A stretch of 64,000 nt of DNA from Bacteroidales bacterium UBA3743 (GCA_002371265.1 DFGT01000029.1:1-64000), one strand, 5' to 3'; positions 54,193-62,160 are shown, counted from the first letter of the stretch. Made by a program: numbers and translations. The notes: generated by a model not told the origin, from the sequence alone.

Positions 54193-54389
54193 ATGAGGAT
54201 TGTTAAGGGCAGAACGCCCTAACCCCTTCTTTTCTATTGCGAACCGAAGGCGAGCACAAAAATTTAATAAAACCACAGAGGCACAAGGGTTACAGAGAAA
54301 GGCTACGCCTATTTATGAGAAAAAGAGGTGAGAATTCAATCAGAAAGTGGAAAATGATTCGCAGATTACAATTCATCGAATTTACGTTA
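54193..54389 (+). repeat. ~195-bp dispersed repeat, copy 3
   Basis: Head palindrome AGGGCA-GAA-CGCCCT, then GCGAACCGAAGGCGAGCAC, then the conserved body to TTTACGTTA. It fills the space between the YgiT gene and the PIN toxin gene and ends at the PIN stop codon. Confidence 0.85.
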
Positions 54390-54800
54390 TTTATTAAAAA
54401 AGATAGCCTTGAATTCAGATAAAGTAATAAACTTAGTGACCTTATACTCACCAATGACAAGCAAATCCTTATCTCCAGAAACCAAATAATCAGCTTTTGT
54501 TTCCTCTGACAACGTAACCAAATAAATATCTTTAGGATCTCGTATATTCACATCCGCACATTTACCATCAATCTCTATTTTTTCACAATATCTTGATATT
54601 TGATAAATGAAGATTTCTACAGCCCTAACATCTACGTATTTTCGAATTTTTTTTCGTAAAAGAACTGTTCTAATCTCATTTTCCAACTCTTGTGTTGTAA
54701 AAAATTGTATTTCTGACGACGTCAAGAATTGTCTCAACAATGGCAACTGTTTTGTAATAAACAATGACACCCATATATTACAATCAAAAATCACTTTCAT
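54387..54800 (-). CDS. PIN-domain toxin
   Basis: 137-residue PIN-fold ribonuclease of the putative toxin family COG1569. Conserved acidic residues appear in VIFDCNIWVSLF (Asp5), ELENEIRTVL (Glu), NIRDPKDIYLVTLSEE and YLVSGDKDLLVIGEY. It overlaps the upstream antitoxin gene by 4 bp (ATGA), as expected for a toxin-antitoxin pair. Confidence 0.88.
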   Translation of the reverse strand: MKVIFDCNIWVSLFITKQLPLLRQFLTSSEIQFFTTQELENEIRTVLLRKKIRKYVDVRAVEIFIYQISRYCEKIEIDGKCADVNIRDPKDIYLVTLSEETKADYLVSGDKDLLVIGEYKVTKFITLSEFKAIFFNK

Positions 54801-55087
54801 TTCACCATTCTATTCTTTTTTACTTCTGTTACAATCTCTTTTTCTGACATCGGGCAATCCGGCAAAGACTCCGATAATGTTTCAAGTTCTTTCCACCGTC
54901 CATCATCATCCATCTCCTTCACCCTTTTTAAGTATTCCTCCAAATCCGTAGATTTTTTTGACACACGAAGTTCTTCAAGCGATTTTTCTTTAATCGATTT
55001 CAATGCGACACCTTTGAACCTGCTCAACACATCTTGTAATGCAGGGAGTACCGACAAATCCTCTATTTCTAATTCCAATGTTGCCAT
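54797..55087 (-). CDS. antitoxin of the PIN toxin
   Basis: About 96 residues starting MATLELEIEDLSVLPALQDV. The protein is helical and acidic, without a recognised DNA-binding motif. Position directly before and overlapping the PIN gene identifies it as the partner. An ATG two codons earlier is also possible. Confidence 0.72.
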   Translation of the reverse strand: MATLELEIEDLSVLPALQDVLSRFKGVALKSIKEKSLEELRVSKKSTDLEEYLKRVKEMDDDGRWKELETLSESLPDCPMSEKEIVTEVKKNRMVK

Positions 55088-55190
55088 AAGCATTATTTTA
55101 TAGTCAGCAAAGATAGTGATTTTTTAAGAAATCAAACATTAAAACATTCCTGCTTCTTTATTTTTATATTTACATACAACTCAATTATGC

Positions 55191-55586
55191 TGCCCATCAG
55201 CGCCAGATACTTTTTCTAAACATCTTTCGTTATAAGTTGCATTTTTTATATCGGCTCTAATCTACCCTCCTGTTGTCGTCATCTCCGTCTGTGCTTCAAA
55301 AGTCACATTCGGAGTGTTCACCGTCGTCTCTGGCAGTTTGGCTCCCGTCCACGGGTTAAGCCCCTGATTCTTGGCTGAACAATAGCCTTGGATGCCTCCG
55401 CCGACAAGTCCAGTCGCGGCACCGAAGATTATTCCTTCTTTTATGTCGCCTCCCGTCATGACACTGCCCACACCGCCAATTATGGAGCCAGTGCCTGCTC
55501 CGTAGAGACTGCCCCACAATGCTCCTGCCGGTGCAAACGTGGATGCGACTCCTCCCAACGCTCTGGAAACCAGCCCGATGCCTTCA
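55191..55586 (-). pseudogene. Rhs linker plus toxin remnant (cassette 6)
   Basis: Last unit of the array. The pretoxin linker begins abruptly at GIGLVSRALGGVAS without a start codon, runs through GGVGSVMTGGDIKEGIIFGA and QGLNPWTGAKLPETTVNTPN, then hits an in-frame TAG (55262-55264). The same frame continues IRADIKNATYNERCLEKVSG up to DGQHN and a TGA (55191-55193). The C-terminal piece matches the toxin domain of cassette 4, which is open there. It is a dead fragment or a recombination donor. Confidence 0.75.
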
Positions 55587-55617
55587 CAAAGATAGTGTAT
55601 TTTTCGGGTCTAATCAA
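55587..55617 (-). promoter_or_regulatory. promoter inside the Rhs array, left copy
   Basis: Minus strand TTG (55615-55617), 20 nt, TATCTTTG (55587-55594): an excellent Bacteroidota promoter match, placed directly before the truncated linker. An identical arrangement is at 59501-59531. Confidence 0.55.
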
Positions 55618-56205
55618 TCACGAAAAGACATTAATACTTTTCATTTCTTTGTCCAAATCCAATATGTTTATTTTTTTACCAAAGTACCTATATATTCGTT
55701 TAGCAAACCATTTTTGAATCTTGTATTTTTCTAAAATTCTCCGGCTCCGTCTACACCATTTTTCTTCCCTCTTTTGATAATCCCTATCACTTACTTGCCA
55801 AAAATAATTTAAATCATATTTTTGTCCATATATGGGATAGTGACGAAATCCATCAAAGCTTACATGAAAACCGATTTCATTTTCGCAATTCCCGAAAGGG
55901 ACTAATTTACACATAACAAAAAGTGTCCCCTTTTCAACTCTATACGGAGTAAAATCTACCCATGTCAATGAACCTTGTTCCTTACTAATTTGTTCGCATA
56001 AATCACAATCATTTATCAACTCTAGTTTAGAGGTTTTTATAAAATTTATAAAATCCATAAAATGGAAATATTCATTCTCTTTATTTAAGCGAATCGCGAC
56101 AAACAAATAATTACAAATTTCCTTATTTACGCAATTTTCTTGTATATGTCTTCGCATGGATTCACATGCCCAGCTAATATTTTCTTTTATTTTTTCTTTT
56201 TCCAT
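55618..56205 (-). CDS. mosaic immunity-type protein A
   Basis: 195 residues. The N-terminal 115 residues (MEKEKIKENISWACESMRRH ...) differ from the paralogue at 59532-60119, but the C-terminal ~80 residues, from FRHYPIYGQKYDLNYFWQ to EMKSINVFS, are identical. The basic segment KWCRRSRRILEKYK is in the shared part. Its paralogue follows directly after an ART-like toxin domain, so this is probably an immunity gene for a related toxin that is no longer present here. No known family is recognised. Confidence 0.65.
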   Translation of the reverse strand: MEKEKIKENISWACESMRRHIQENCVNKEICNYLFVAIRLNKENEYFHFMDFINFIKTSKLELINDCDLCEQISKEQGSLTWVDFTPYRVEKGTLFVMCKLVPFGNCENEIGFHVSFDGFRHYPIYGQKYDLNYFWQVSDRDYQKREEKWCRRSRRILEKYKIQKWFAKRIYRYFGKKINILDLDKEMKSINVFS

Positions 56206-56268
56206 ATTTATTTCATATGGTTGAATAAATCATTTCGTATACCACAGTCTGCAATCTACCGATTATTA

Positions 56269-56898
56269 TCATGATGTTTCTGCCATTCCATTTCTGTTAT
56301 AAGAAAACATTGCTTCCAATAAGCTAAAAATATCGTTAATACTCTCTTCGCTCACAACCATTGTTGGATTTTCAATTGTATCATAAAAAGCCCCATCTAC
56401 ATACACGATGAAAAGATATGAAGTCATAGGACATTTATCATGAGTATCCAAAGCATATTGAAAAAAGGATCTTATAGAATCTGGTGCTAATCCAACCAAA
56501 TTTATTTCTAAAAACTTATCTTTCTTAAGTCTCCGATATAAGATATAGATTAATCGTCTTTCTGCATTTCCTATATAATCTAAGTCCTTTTTCTTTATTC
56601 TTTTTTCTTTAATACAGCAAATTTCATTCAAAGATTCATATTCAAGAGTTCCATAATCACCAATCTCATCAAGGTGTTCATTAATCAAATCCAAGTCATG
56701 GAGCAATCCTTTTTCCATCAAACCACATTCTATCCAATGCGGTTCCGTGTATATTTCAAACTTATCTTTATTCGACTCCACATATCTTACGTTTTTGCCT
56801 TGAGGATGAGGGGCAAAGTGAATCAGAACATCACCTTCCTTCATTTCAGGCAATAAAATGGAAAACTCACTTCGTGGTTTTAATATTATTCTTTTCAT
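56269..56898 (-). CDS. putative immunity protein of the ParB-like toxin
   Basis: 209-residue soluble acidic protein (MKRIILKPRSEFSILLPEMK ... YNRNGMAETS). It starts 10 bp after the stop of the toxin cassette at 56908-57759, the position of the cognate immunity gene. No family is recognised. AT-rich codon use differs from the linker DNA next to it. Confidence 0.65.
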   Translation of the reverse strand: MKRIILKPRSEFSILLPEMKEGDVLIHFAPHPQGKNVRYVESNKDKFEIYTEPHWIECGLMEKGLLHDLDLINEHLDEIGDYGTLEYESLNEICCIKEKRIKKKDLDYIGNAERRLIYILYRRLKKDKFLEINLVGLAPDSIRSFFQYALDTHDKCPMTSYLFIVYVDGAFYDTIENPTMVVSEESINDIFSLLEAMFSYNRNGMAETS

Positions 56899-56907
56899 AA
56901 TGATTCA

Positions 56908-57759
56908 TTATTTGAACAGATGCGTGTTTTTTTGTCCATAAGCAGATGGAGGAACTCCTCTATTAAAAACATACGCATTTTCTTTCAGTATGAAAATGTA
57001 TGAAGCATCCCCAGATTCCACGTAATAACGATATGCTGCAGTCATTCGACAATGACCATCTGAGATATAATATGCTCCATTATATTCGAGAACACTTATT
57101 TGTGAACTTTTGTCAAACGTCCCATTTTTCATTTGTTCTAGATACTTACTCACTTTCTCTTTATACAATCCTTTTTGCGTCGAATATATGCCCTTCTCGC
57201 TTAAGATGTATTTATTGTATTCTGGACCTTGGGTTTTCCCAGTCCACGGATTAAGCCCCTGACTCTTGGCTGAACAATAGCCTTGGAGGCCTCCGCCGAC
57301 AAGTCCGGTCGCAGCACCGAAGATTATTCCTTCTTTTATGTCGCCGCCAGTCATGACACTGCCCACACCTCCAATTACGGCTCCTGTGCCTGCTCCATAT
57401 AGACTGCCCCACAATGCTCCTGCCGGTGCAACCGCGGATGCGACTCCTCCCAATGCTCCAGAAACCAGCCCGGCACCTGCTCCTATAAGTCCAGACTTCA
57501 TAACGCCGCCTAAATCTTGGCCGGACAATATTCCGCTGGTCACTCCTCCAGCAAATCCTGCGGCTGTTCCAGCACATACCGCCACCAACAATGGTGCGGC
57601 TGTTCCACATGAAGCTACCACAGCGGCTCCGACTGCAACTCCGACAGCAACCGTCACCACAGTCGTGACTATGCTTTCCCAATTGTTTCTAAACCAGTTT
57701 CCTAACTTGCTGAACCAAGTGTAGCCGCTCGGATCCACATACAGGAACGGGTTGAACAT
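56908..57759 (-). CDS. Rhs C-terminal cassette with ParB-like toxin domain
   Basis: 283 residues. It begins in the Rhs core at MFNPFLYVDPSG; the core frame is open back to a TAG at about 57814 (VGIFTVNHYDPLTAY), so no upstream start exists. Next come a hydrophobic Ala/Gly/Val segment (about 30-75), the Gly-rich linker (SGALGGVASAVAPAGALWGS ... GLQGYCSAKSQGLNPWTG), and a ~110-residue toxin domain. The toxin has YYISDGHCRMTAAYRYY, the GHxR-type motif of ParB/Srx-fold nucleases or kinases. It looks like a displaced C-terminal end of an Rhs toxin; expression would depend on recombination or the internal ATG. Confidence 0.75.
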   Translation of the reverse strand: MFNPFLYVDPSGYTWFSKLGNWFRNNWESIVTTVVTVAVGVAVGAAVVASCGTAAPLLVAVCAGTAAGFAGGVTSGILSGQDLGGVMKSGLIGAGAGLVSGALGGVASAVAPAGALWGSLYGAGTGAVIGGVGSVMTGGDIKEGIIFGAATGLVGGGLQGYCSAKSQGLNPWTGKTQGPEYNKYILSEKGIYSTQKGLYKEKVSKYLEQMKNGTFDKSSQISVLEYNGAYYISDGHCRMTAAYRYYVESGDASYIFILKENAYVFNRGVPPSAYGQKNTHLFK

Positions 57760-57825
57760 GCAGTAGGCTGTGAGCGGATCGTAGTGGTTGACGGTGAAGA
57801 TTCCTACCTAAGTTATAAAATAGAA

Positions 57826-58245
57826 TTAACTCATATTGATCCAATCTATTATCGAATATAATTCACTAATTATACTATTCATATCCGTTTCAGATAACAC
57901 AAAATTAAAATTCAAGAAATCATCTTCTTTTCCTCCAATGATATATCTTAGATTCCAAATAAAACATTGATCTTTTTTCGTTATAGAAAAAAATATTGTT
58001 TCTTCTTCCGTATTCCAAGACACAACGTCTTCTTTATCACTCACTAACAATTCCAACTTATTTCGCAAAGAGACAAAATCATAATCAAACAATTCTATCT
58101 CTTCGTTCAAAGTCAATCCTTTGGCCGACAATTTCACATCTGAATTCACCAATACCAAATCAAAAGACTCTTCTTTTGATATGTATCTTGGGCTAATAGA
58201 AAAAACTATATTGCCAGCATTTATATCTACATGTAACATATACAA
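57826..58245 (-). CDS. WapI-like immunity protein
   Basis: 139 residues, beta then alpha (MYMLHVDINAGNIVFSISPR ... FVLSETDMNSIISELYSI). The layout resembles WapI-family immunity proteins. It ends just before the Rhs core fragment that opens the next cassette (AGGTAGGAATCTTCACC), which marks a cassette boundary. Its toxin partner is not certain; the nearest toxin upstream is cassette 4. Confidence 0.6.
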   Translation of the reverse strand: MYMLHVDINAGNIVFSISPRYISKEESFDLVLVNSDVKLSAKGLTLNEEIELFDYDFVSLRNKLELLVSDKEDVVSWNTEEETIFFSITKKDQCFIWNLRYIIGGKEDDFLNFNFVLSETDMNSIISELYSIIDWINMS

Positions 58246-58273
58246 GTTTTATCGAGGCATTACTGTTATAACA

Positions 58274-58816
58274 TCACAATTTTGATTGATTATAATTTTT
58301 AAAATACATTATCTCATTTTGAACATATTTTTGAAATCTCATATATCCCGTTGAAATAGAATCAGATCTGTTTTTTTCATGATTAGAATAAAGATAAAAA
58401 TCTTTCCATGGCTCTGGATAATTCATAAAATCAAACAAATCTGTTATTTCACTGATTTTATCAATTTCGGATGCCTCCTTATTTCTTATTCGCAATAAAA
58501 ATTCCAATTCCCAAATTCTAAAATATTGCGATGGAATATAAAAAAAGCCATCGTCAGTTTTTTCATCTTCATTTTTTATGATAGGCTCGCCGTCTTTCGC
58601 TGTCAGCTCTTTCAATTTTTCCAAGAAACAAAACAAAGACTCTTCTAAAGAAAGGTATAAATCAACATATACATCCTCATCAACATTATTGATTAGTTGA
58701 TTTTCACAAAAAAACAACACGTCAGATGTGGTTATCCAATTCATTTTGATTCCTGCATAAAGTTCTCCCCATTGCGTGAACTTCAAATTTTCCTTAAATA
58801 TTTCCAATTGTTTCAT
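58274..58816 (-). CDS. putative immunity protein of cassette 4 (DUF2247-like)
   Basis: 180-residue acidic, helical protein. LKFTQWGELYAGIKMNWITT then SDVLFFCENQL resembles the start of DUF2247 proteins, which are often immunity genes. It begins 12 bp after the toxin domain stop at 58829. Assignment as cognate immunity rests on position. Confidence 0.6.
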   Translation of the reverse strand: MKQLEIFKENLKFTQWGELYAGIKMNWITTSDVLFFCENQLINNVDEDVYVDLYLSLEESLFCFLEKLKELTAKDGEPIIKNEDEKTDDGFFYIPSQYFRIWELEFLLRIRNKEASEIDKISEITDLFDFMNYPEPWKDFYLYSNHEKNRSDSISTGYMRFQKYVQNEIMYFKNYNQSKL

Positions 58817-58828
58817 TTTTCTTTATTT

Positions 58829-59500
58829 TTATTTCCACCATTTAAATCCAGGACTGACACTCTTCTGGTTATTAGGAATATTTGGATGTTGGTTAGTCCC
58901 TCCAGACATAATTCCACCAGGCACAAATCTTTGATGTGTTATTTGTTGAATTTCTGGGTTATATAGAATCTCGTAGACTCCATCAAGACCATATCTTTTC
59001 CCTAATTGTTGAACAAGGACATATGATCTTCCATCATATCCCGTTATCGAAAATATTTCCCCATTTTCTATAACTAAATCAACAGTATAGTCACTCCAAT
59101 TATGCTGCCCATCAGTGCCAGATACTTTTTCTAAACATCTTTCGTTATAAGTTGCATTTTTTATATCGGCTCTAATATTCCCTCCTCCTGTCGTCATTTC
59201 CGCTTGCACTTCCAACGGCACATTCGGAGTGTTCACCGTCGTCTCTGGCAGTTTGGCTCCCGTCCACGGATTAAGCCCCTGACTCTTGGCTGAACAATAG
59301 CCTTGGATGCCTCCTCCGACAAGTCCGGCCGCGGCACCGAAGATTATTCCTTCTTTTATGTCGCCTCCCGTCATGACACTGCCCACTCCGCCAATTACGG
59401 AGCCAGTGCCTGCTCCGTAAAGACTACCCCACAATGCTCCTGCCGGTGCAACGTGGATGCAACTCCTCCCAACGCTCCGGAAACCAGCCCGGTGCCTCCA
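58829..59500 (-). pseudogene. Rhs linker plus toxin domain (cassette 4), frameshifted linker
   Basis: The linker frame enters at about 59490 (VSGALGGVAS) but one T is missing near 59450 compared with the left copy (ACGTTGCACC versus ACGTTTGCACC), which breaks the frame. The open part then reads VAPAGALWGSLYGAGTG ... SQGLNPWTGAKLPETTVNTP followed by a ~120-residue toxin domain: NIRADIKNATYNERCLEKVS, DYTVDLVIENGEIFSITGYD, YEILYNPEIQQITHQRFVPG and PGFKWWK. The toxin domain itself is intact; its family is not recognised. No normal start codon precedes it. Confidence 0.7.
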
Positions 59501-59531
59501 CAAAGATAGTGTATTTTTCGGGTCTAATCAA
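59501..59531 (-). promoter_or_regulatory. promoter inside the Rhs array, right copy
   Basis: Minus strand TTG (59529-59531), 20 nt, TATCTTTG (59501-59508), directly before the truncated linker of cassette 4 and directly after the stop of the upstream immunity gene. Same as 55587-55617. Confidence 0.55.
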
Positions 59532-60119
59532 TCACGAAAAGACATTAATACTTTTCATTTCTTTGTCCAAATCCAAGATGTTTATTTTTTTACCAAAGTA
59601 CCTATATATTCGTTTAGCAAACCATTTTTGAATCTTGTATTTTTCTAAAATTCTCCGGCTCCGTCTACACCATTTTTCTTCCCTCTTTTGATAATCCCTA
59701 TCACTTACTTGCCAAAAATAATTTAAATCATATTTTTGTCCATATATGGGATAGTGACGAAAGGATGGGAAAGATCCATGAAAACCAATTTCTTGTTGTT
59801 TGTTCCATTTAACAACAAGTTTTACAATATATAAAATATAACTATCATTTACTTTAAATGGACATATATCCACCCAACTGAACAAATCCTGAACAGAATC
59901 AACATAATTACAAAAAGTTATATAATCCATTATTTCCTCTGTTTCCTGCGGAATAGACGTAATCAAATCTCTAAATAGAAATGGATTAAAACTATCATCA
60001 ATTTTTATGCATATGAATTTCTCCACATCAGGAATCTTGTTGACACATTCTTTTTTCAGACTGGATTCTATACTATCAAGTAAACTTCTTATATTTATTA
60101 TTAATTCTGCCTTTTCCAT
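59532..60119 (-). CDS. mosaic immunity-type protein B
   Basis: 195 residues. It starts 3 bp after the stop of the ART-like toxin domain, so it is most likely that toxin's immunity protein. The N-terminal ~115 residues (MEKAELIINIRSLLDSIESS ...) are specific; the last ~80 are identical to those of the gene at 55618-56205. This split suggests that the N-terminal part determines specificity. Confidence 0.68.
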   Translation of the reverse strand: MEKAELIINIRSLLDSIESSLKKECVNKIPDVEKFICIKIDDSFNPFLFRDLITSIPQETEEIMDYITFCNYVDSVQDLFSWVDICPFKVNDSYILYIVKLVVKWNKQQEIGFHGSFPSFRHYPIYGQKYDLNYFWQVSDRDYQKREEKWCRRSRRILEKYKIQKWFAKRIYRYFGKKINILDLDKEMKSINVFS

Positions 60120-60122
60120 AAA

Positions 60123-60626
60123 CTACTTCATTAATGGTACAATAAGACCTTTTACTCTAGGAGAAAAAGTATATTCACAACCTCTATATTCGACACCATT
60201 GATTTTGTGTATTTGTGGGTTAGGAGTAATGACCAAATCACACGAACCATTATTAGACATAACATAGATTGCTGATCTTGGTAAAACCACACATTCAACA
60301 GAACCACCATTTTGAACATATGATTGAGCATACTCATAGTTGTCAGTCATGAACAAATAACCTGGTTTTCCTTCACTTCCCGACGTTTTTCTATATAACG
60401 TCACATTCTCAGCAAAGTCTCCAGTTTCCAAAGTTAAATCATAATTCGGTATCTTCGGCATTTTTTCCTTTCCTGTCCACGGATTAAGCCCCTGACTCTT
60501 GGCTGAACAGTAGCCTTGGAAACCTCCGCCGACAAGTCCGGCTGCGGCACCAAAGATTATTTCCTCGCAGGTGTCGCCACCGTTTATTGTCGCACTAACT
60601 CCGCCGAGTGCTGTACCGTAGAGGTT
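60123..60626 (-). pseudogene. truncated Rhs linker plus ART-like toxin domain (cassette 3)
   Basis: The frame opens right after a TAA with NLYGTALGGVSATINGGDTC, a shorter, variant linker, continues EEIIFGAAAGLVGGGFQGYC and SQGLNPWTGKEK, then a 113-residue domain from MPKIPNYDLTLETGDFAENV. The domain carries LYRKTSG, GYLFMTDNYEYAQSY and VECVVLPRSAIYVM, a pattern I associate with ADP-ribosyltransferase folds. The only ATG is 60461, at the start of the toxin domain. Truncated relative to other cassettes. Confidence 0.62.
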
Positions 60627-60653
60627 TTATAAAACCAGAAAAATAGAGTTTTT

Positions 60654-61052
60654 TTACAACATAAAAATATCTACCAAAAGTTCTAACTTGTTAGTTATTA
60701 AAGTTGGCTTATTGTGATAGTCAAAACTTCCTGGAATCAGGTCGGATACTGTTTCGTAAACATCTGCCAACTCATCTTCAGTTAAATCGATGGCAAAAAT
60801 ATTATCATCGTATTGTTTCAGTGCGAATTTTTTATTTTTCATTATAATCACTAAAAAATAGAACAATTCGTAAGTTAGAAAAAAAGAATAAATTCCATCC
60901 TTAAAAAGATAAATTTTTTTTAAGGAATCTTCTGAATTAATTTGTATAATGCAACTATTTCCATTTTCTTTTACCAAAGGGATATTTTGAAAAATTTCTT
61001 TTTCTACAAATCCACTTTTTTCTCTATCCAATAAATCAATTTTTCCAATCAT
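60654..61052 (-). CDS. putative immunity protein, coupled to a toxin remnant
   Basis: 132 residues (MIGKIDLLDREKSGFVEKEI ... NKLELLVDIFML), acidic C-terminal part, no family recognised. Its ATG overlaps the TGA of an upstream toxin remnant (ATGA), the typical toxin-immunity junction. It survives although its toxin is reduced to about 24 codons. Confidence 0.6.
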   Translation of the reverse strand: MIGKIDLLDREKSGFVEKEIFQNIPLVKENGNSCIIQINSEDSLKKIYLFKDGIYSFFLTYELFYFLVIIMKNKKFALKQYDDNIFAIDLTEDELADVYETVSDLIPGSFDYHNKPTLITNKLELLVDIFML

Positions 61053-61139
61053 TTTTCTTTTGATGTTCTTGTTTCAGTAAAAGCATTTTTAATCGTTCCT
61101 GTTTCTGTCGCGTGAACAGTAGCCTTGAATAATAAAAGG
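61049..61139 (-). pseudogene. toxin C-terminus remnant with linker scar
   Basis: On the minus strand, codons for IQGYCS (a scrap of the linker) are followed in another frame by ATVHATETGTIKNAFTETRT and SKEK, ending in TGA that overlaps the next gene. All that remains of a toxin after a deletion. Confidence 0.5.
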
Positions 61140-61661
61140 CTAAATACCTAAAACGAATTTAGAATAAACCCAGTCGTCATTTGAAATCAAATTGTCAAGT
61201 ATATTTTTTTCATTTTCAGATAGTTCATCTATAGAAAAATTATCACTTAACTTTTCGTTTTCATAATGTTGCTGTTCGTATTTTATTTTCGACACCATCA
61301 GTTCTTTTTTTATACTATCTGGAGTATATTTATTTATGCTTACCTTTAGTATTTCAAACAAAACTTTGTTTTTATACAAAAAACAATACCCCTCAGATTC
61401 AAAGATCTCTTTATACAACACATATATGTAAAGTAGAGCACCCTCTTCAATGATATTTTTTTTGTGGACATCTATATTACCACAGAGAAACAAATATTCC
61501 CAATACGGCAATTTAAACATTTCAAAATTCAAATTACCTGCGTATAAATAATCATACTCTAAAAATTTCCGTTTAATAGTGTCTAAATCTTTCAATGCTT
61601 GATTCAGTTCCTCGTCATCTACGTGCCTTTGGATTCCATCTATTTTGTCTATCCATATCAT
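61140..61661 (-). CDS. putative immunity protein (cassette 2)
   Basis: About 173 residues from ATG 61661 (MIWIDKIDGIQRHVDDEELN ... DDWVYSKFVLGI). An upstream in-frame start at 61751 would translate an Rhs core scrap in the wrong frame, so the internal start is preferred. Helical, acidic; no family recognised. No toxin domain precedes it, only the Rhs core remnant. Confidence 0.55.
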   Translation of the reverse strand: MIWIDKIDGIQRHVDDEELNQALKDLDTIKRKFLEYDYLYAGNLNFEMFKLPYWEYLFLCGNIDVHKKNIIEEGALLYIYVLYKEIFESEGYCFLYKNKVLFEILKVSINKYTPDSIKKELMVSKIKYEQQHYENEKLSDNFSIDELSENEKNILDNLISNDDWVYSKFVLGI

Positions 61662-61675
61662 ATTTATAAAATTTA

Positions 61676-61746
61676 AGGTATTACGGGTTGAACATGCAGT
61701 AGGCGTAGCGGTTGTAGTTGGTTGACGGTGAAGAATCCTACCTAAG
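61676..61746 (-). pseudogene. Rhs core fragment marking a cassette boundary
   Basis: About 70 bases match the Rhs core at 57745-57815: CTTAGGTAGGATTCTTCACC, then the codons for NYNRYAYCMFNP after a one-base frame change. It follows directly after an immunity gene, as in the 57.8-kb junction, and is a leftover cassette head. Confidence 0.6.
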
Positions 61747-62160
61747 TTCATCCAATATTGTCTCTATCTCTTCTATCAATTCTGGCAAGAATGATTGGTC
61801 GATAGTATATTTACATGTTAAAGTAGCGTTATTCTCGCAGATTGAATCGTAATATAAATTTATTAAAGCTGAAATATATCCCATATTCCCTCCAGTTTCA
61901 AATGATATGTCGACATCTCTTTCTATTGGACTAAATACAGCTTTTTGTTTTTCTGTAAAATGGTCATATAGATTTTTTAACTCATCAGAAAAACACTGAA
62001 GATATGGCATGTATATTTCTGTTTCAGTCGAAACATTGAAAATTCCAAATGACATTTCGATATGAAACCTAATCAGTCCTATATCCTGTTCAAGGATAGA
62101 AAAATTAGAAAATGACATTATTAAATGTCTTTTGTTGTCATAAAAGTTTATTTGACTCAT
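61738..62160 (-). CDS. WapI-like immunity protein
   Basis: 140 residues: MSQINFYDNKRHLIMSFSNF, IGLIRFHIEMSFGIFNVSTE, and a helical tail LPELIEEIETILDELR. The layout is that of WapI-family immunity proteins and is similar in length to the gene at 57826-58245. Its last codons and TAG stop (CTTAGGTAG) are supplied by the head of the next Rhs core fragment. Confidence 0.62.
   Translation of the reverse strand: MSQINFYDNKRHLIMSFSNFSILEQDIGLIRFHIEMSFGIFNVSTETEIYMPYLQCFSDELKNLYDHFTEKQKAVFSPIERDVDISFETGGNMGYISALINLYYDSICENNATLTCKYTIDQSFLPELIEEIETILDELR

Noticed and set aside
57251..57724. Long open frames on both strands across the Rhs linker
   Set aside because: They arise from the Gly/Ala-rich, GC-rich linker; only the frame with GLNPWTG is conserved among the copies.
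61662..61751. Start of the cassette-2 immunity gene at 61751
   Set aside because: Those 30 codons read an Rhs core scrap out of frame; ATG 61661 begins the AT-rich immunity-like sequence.
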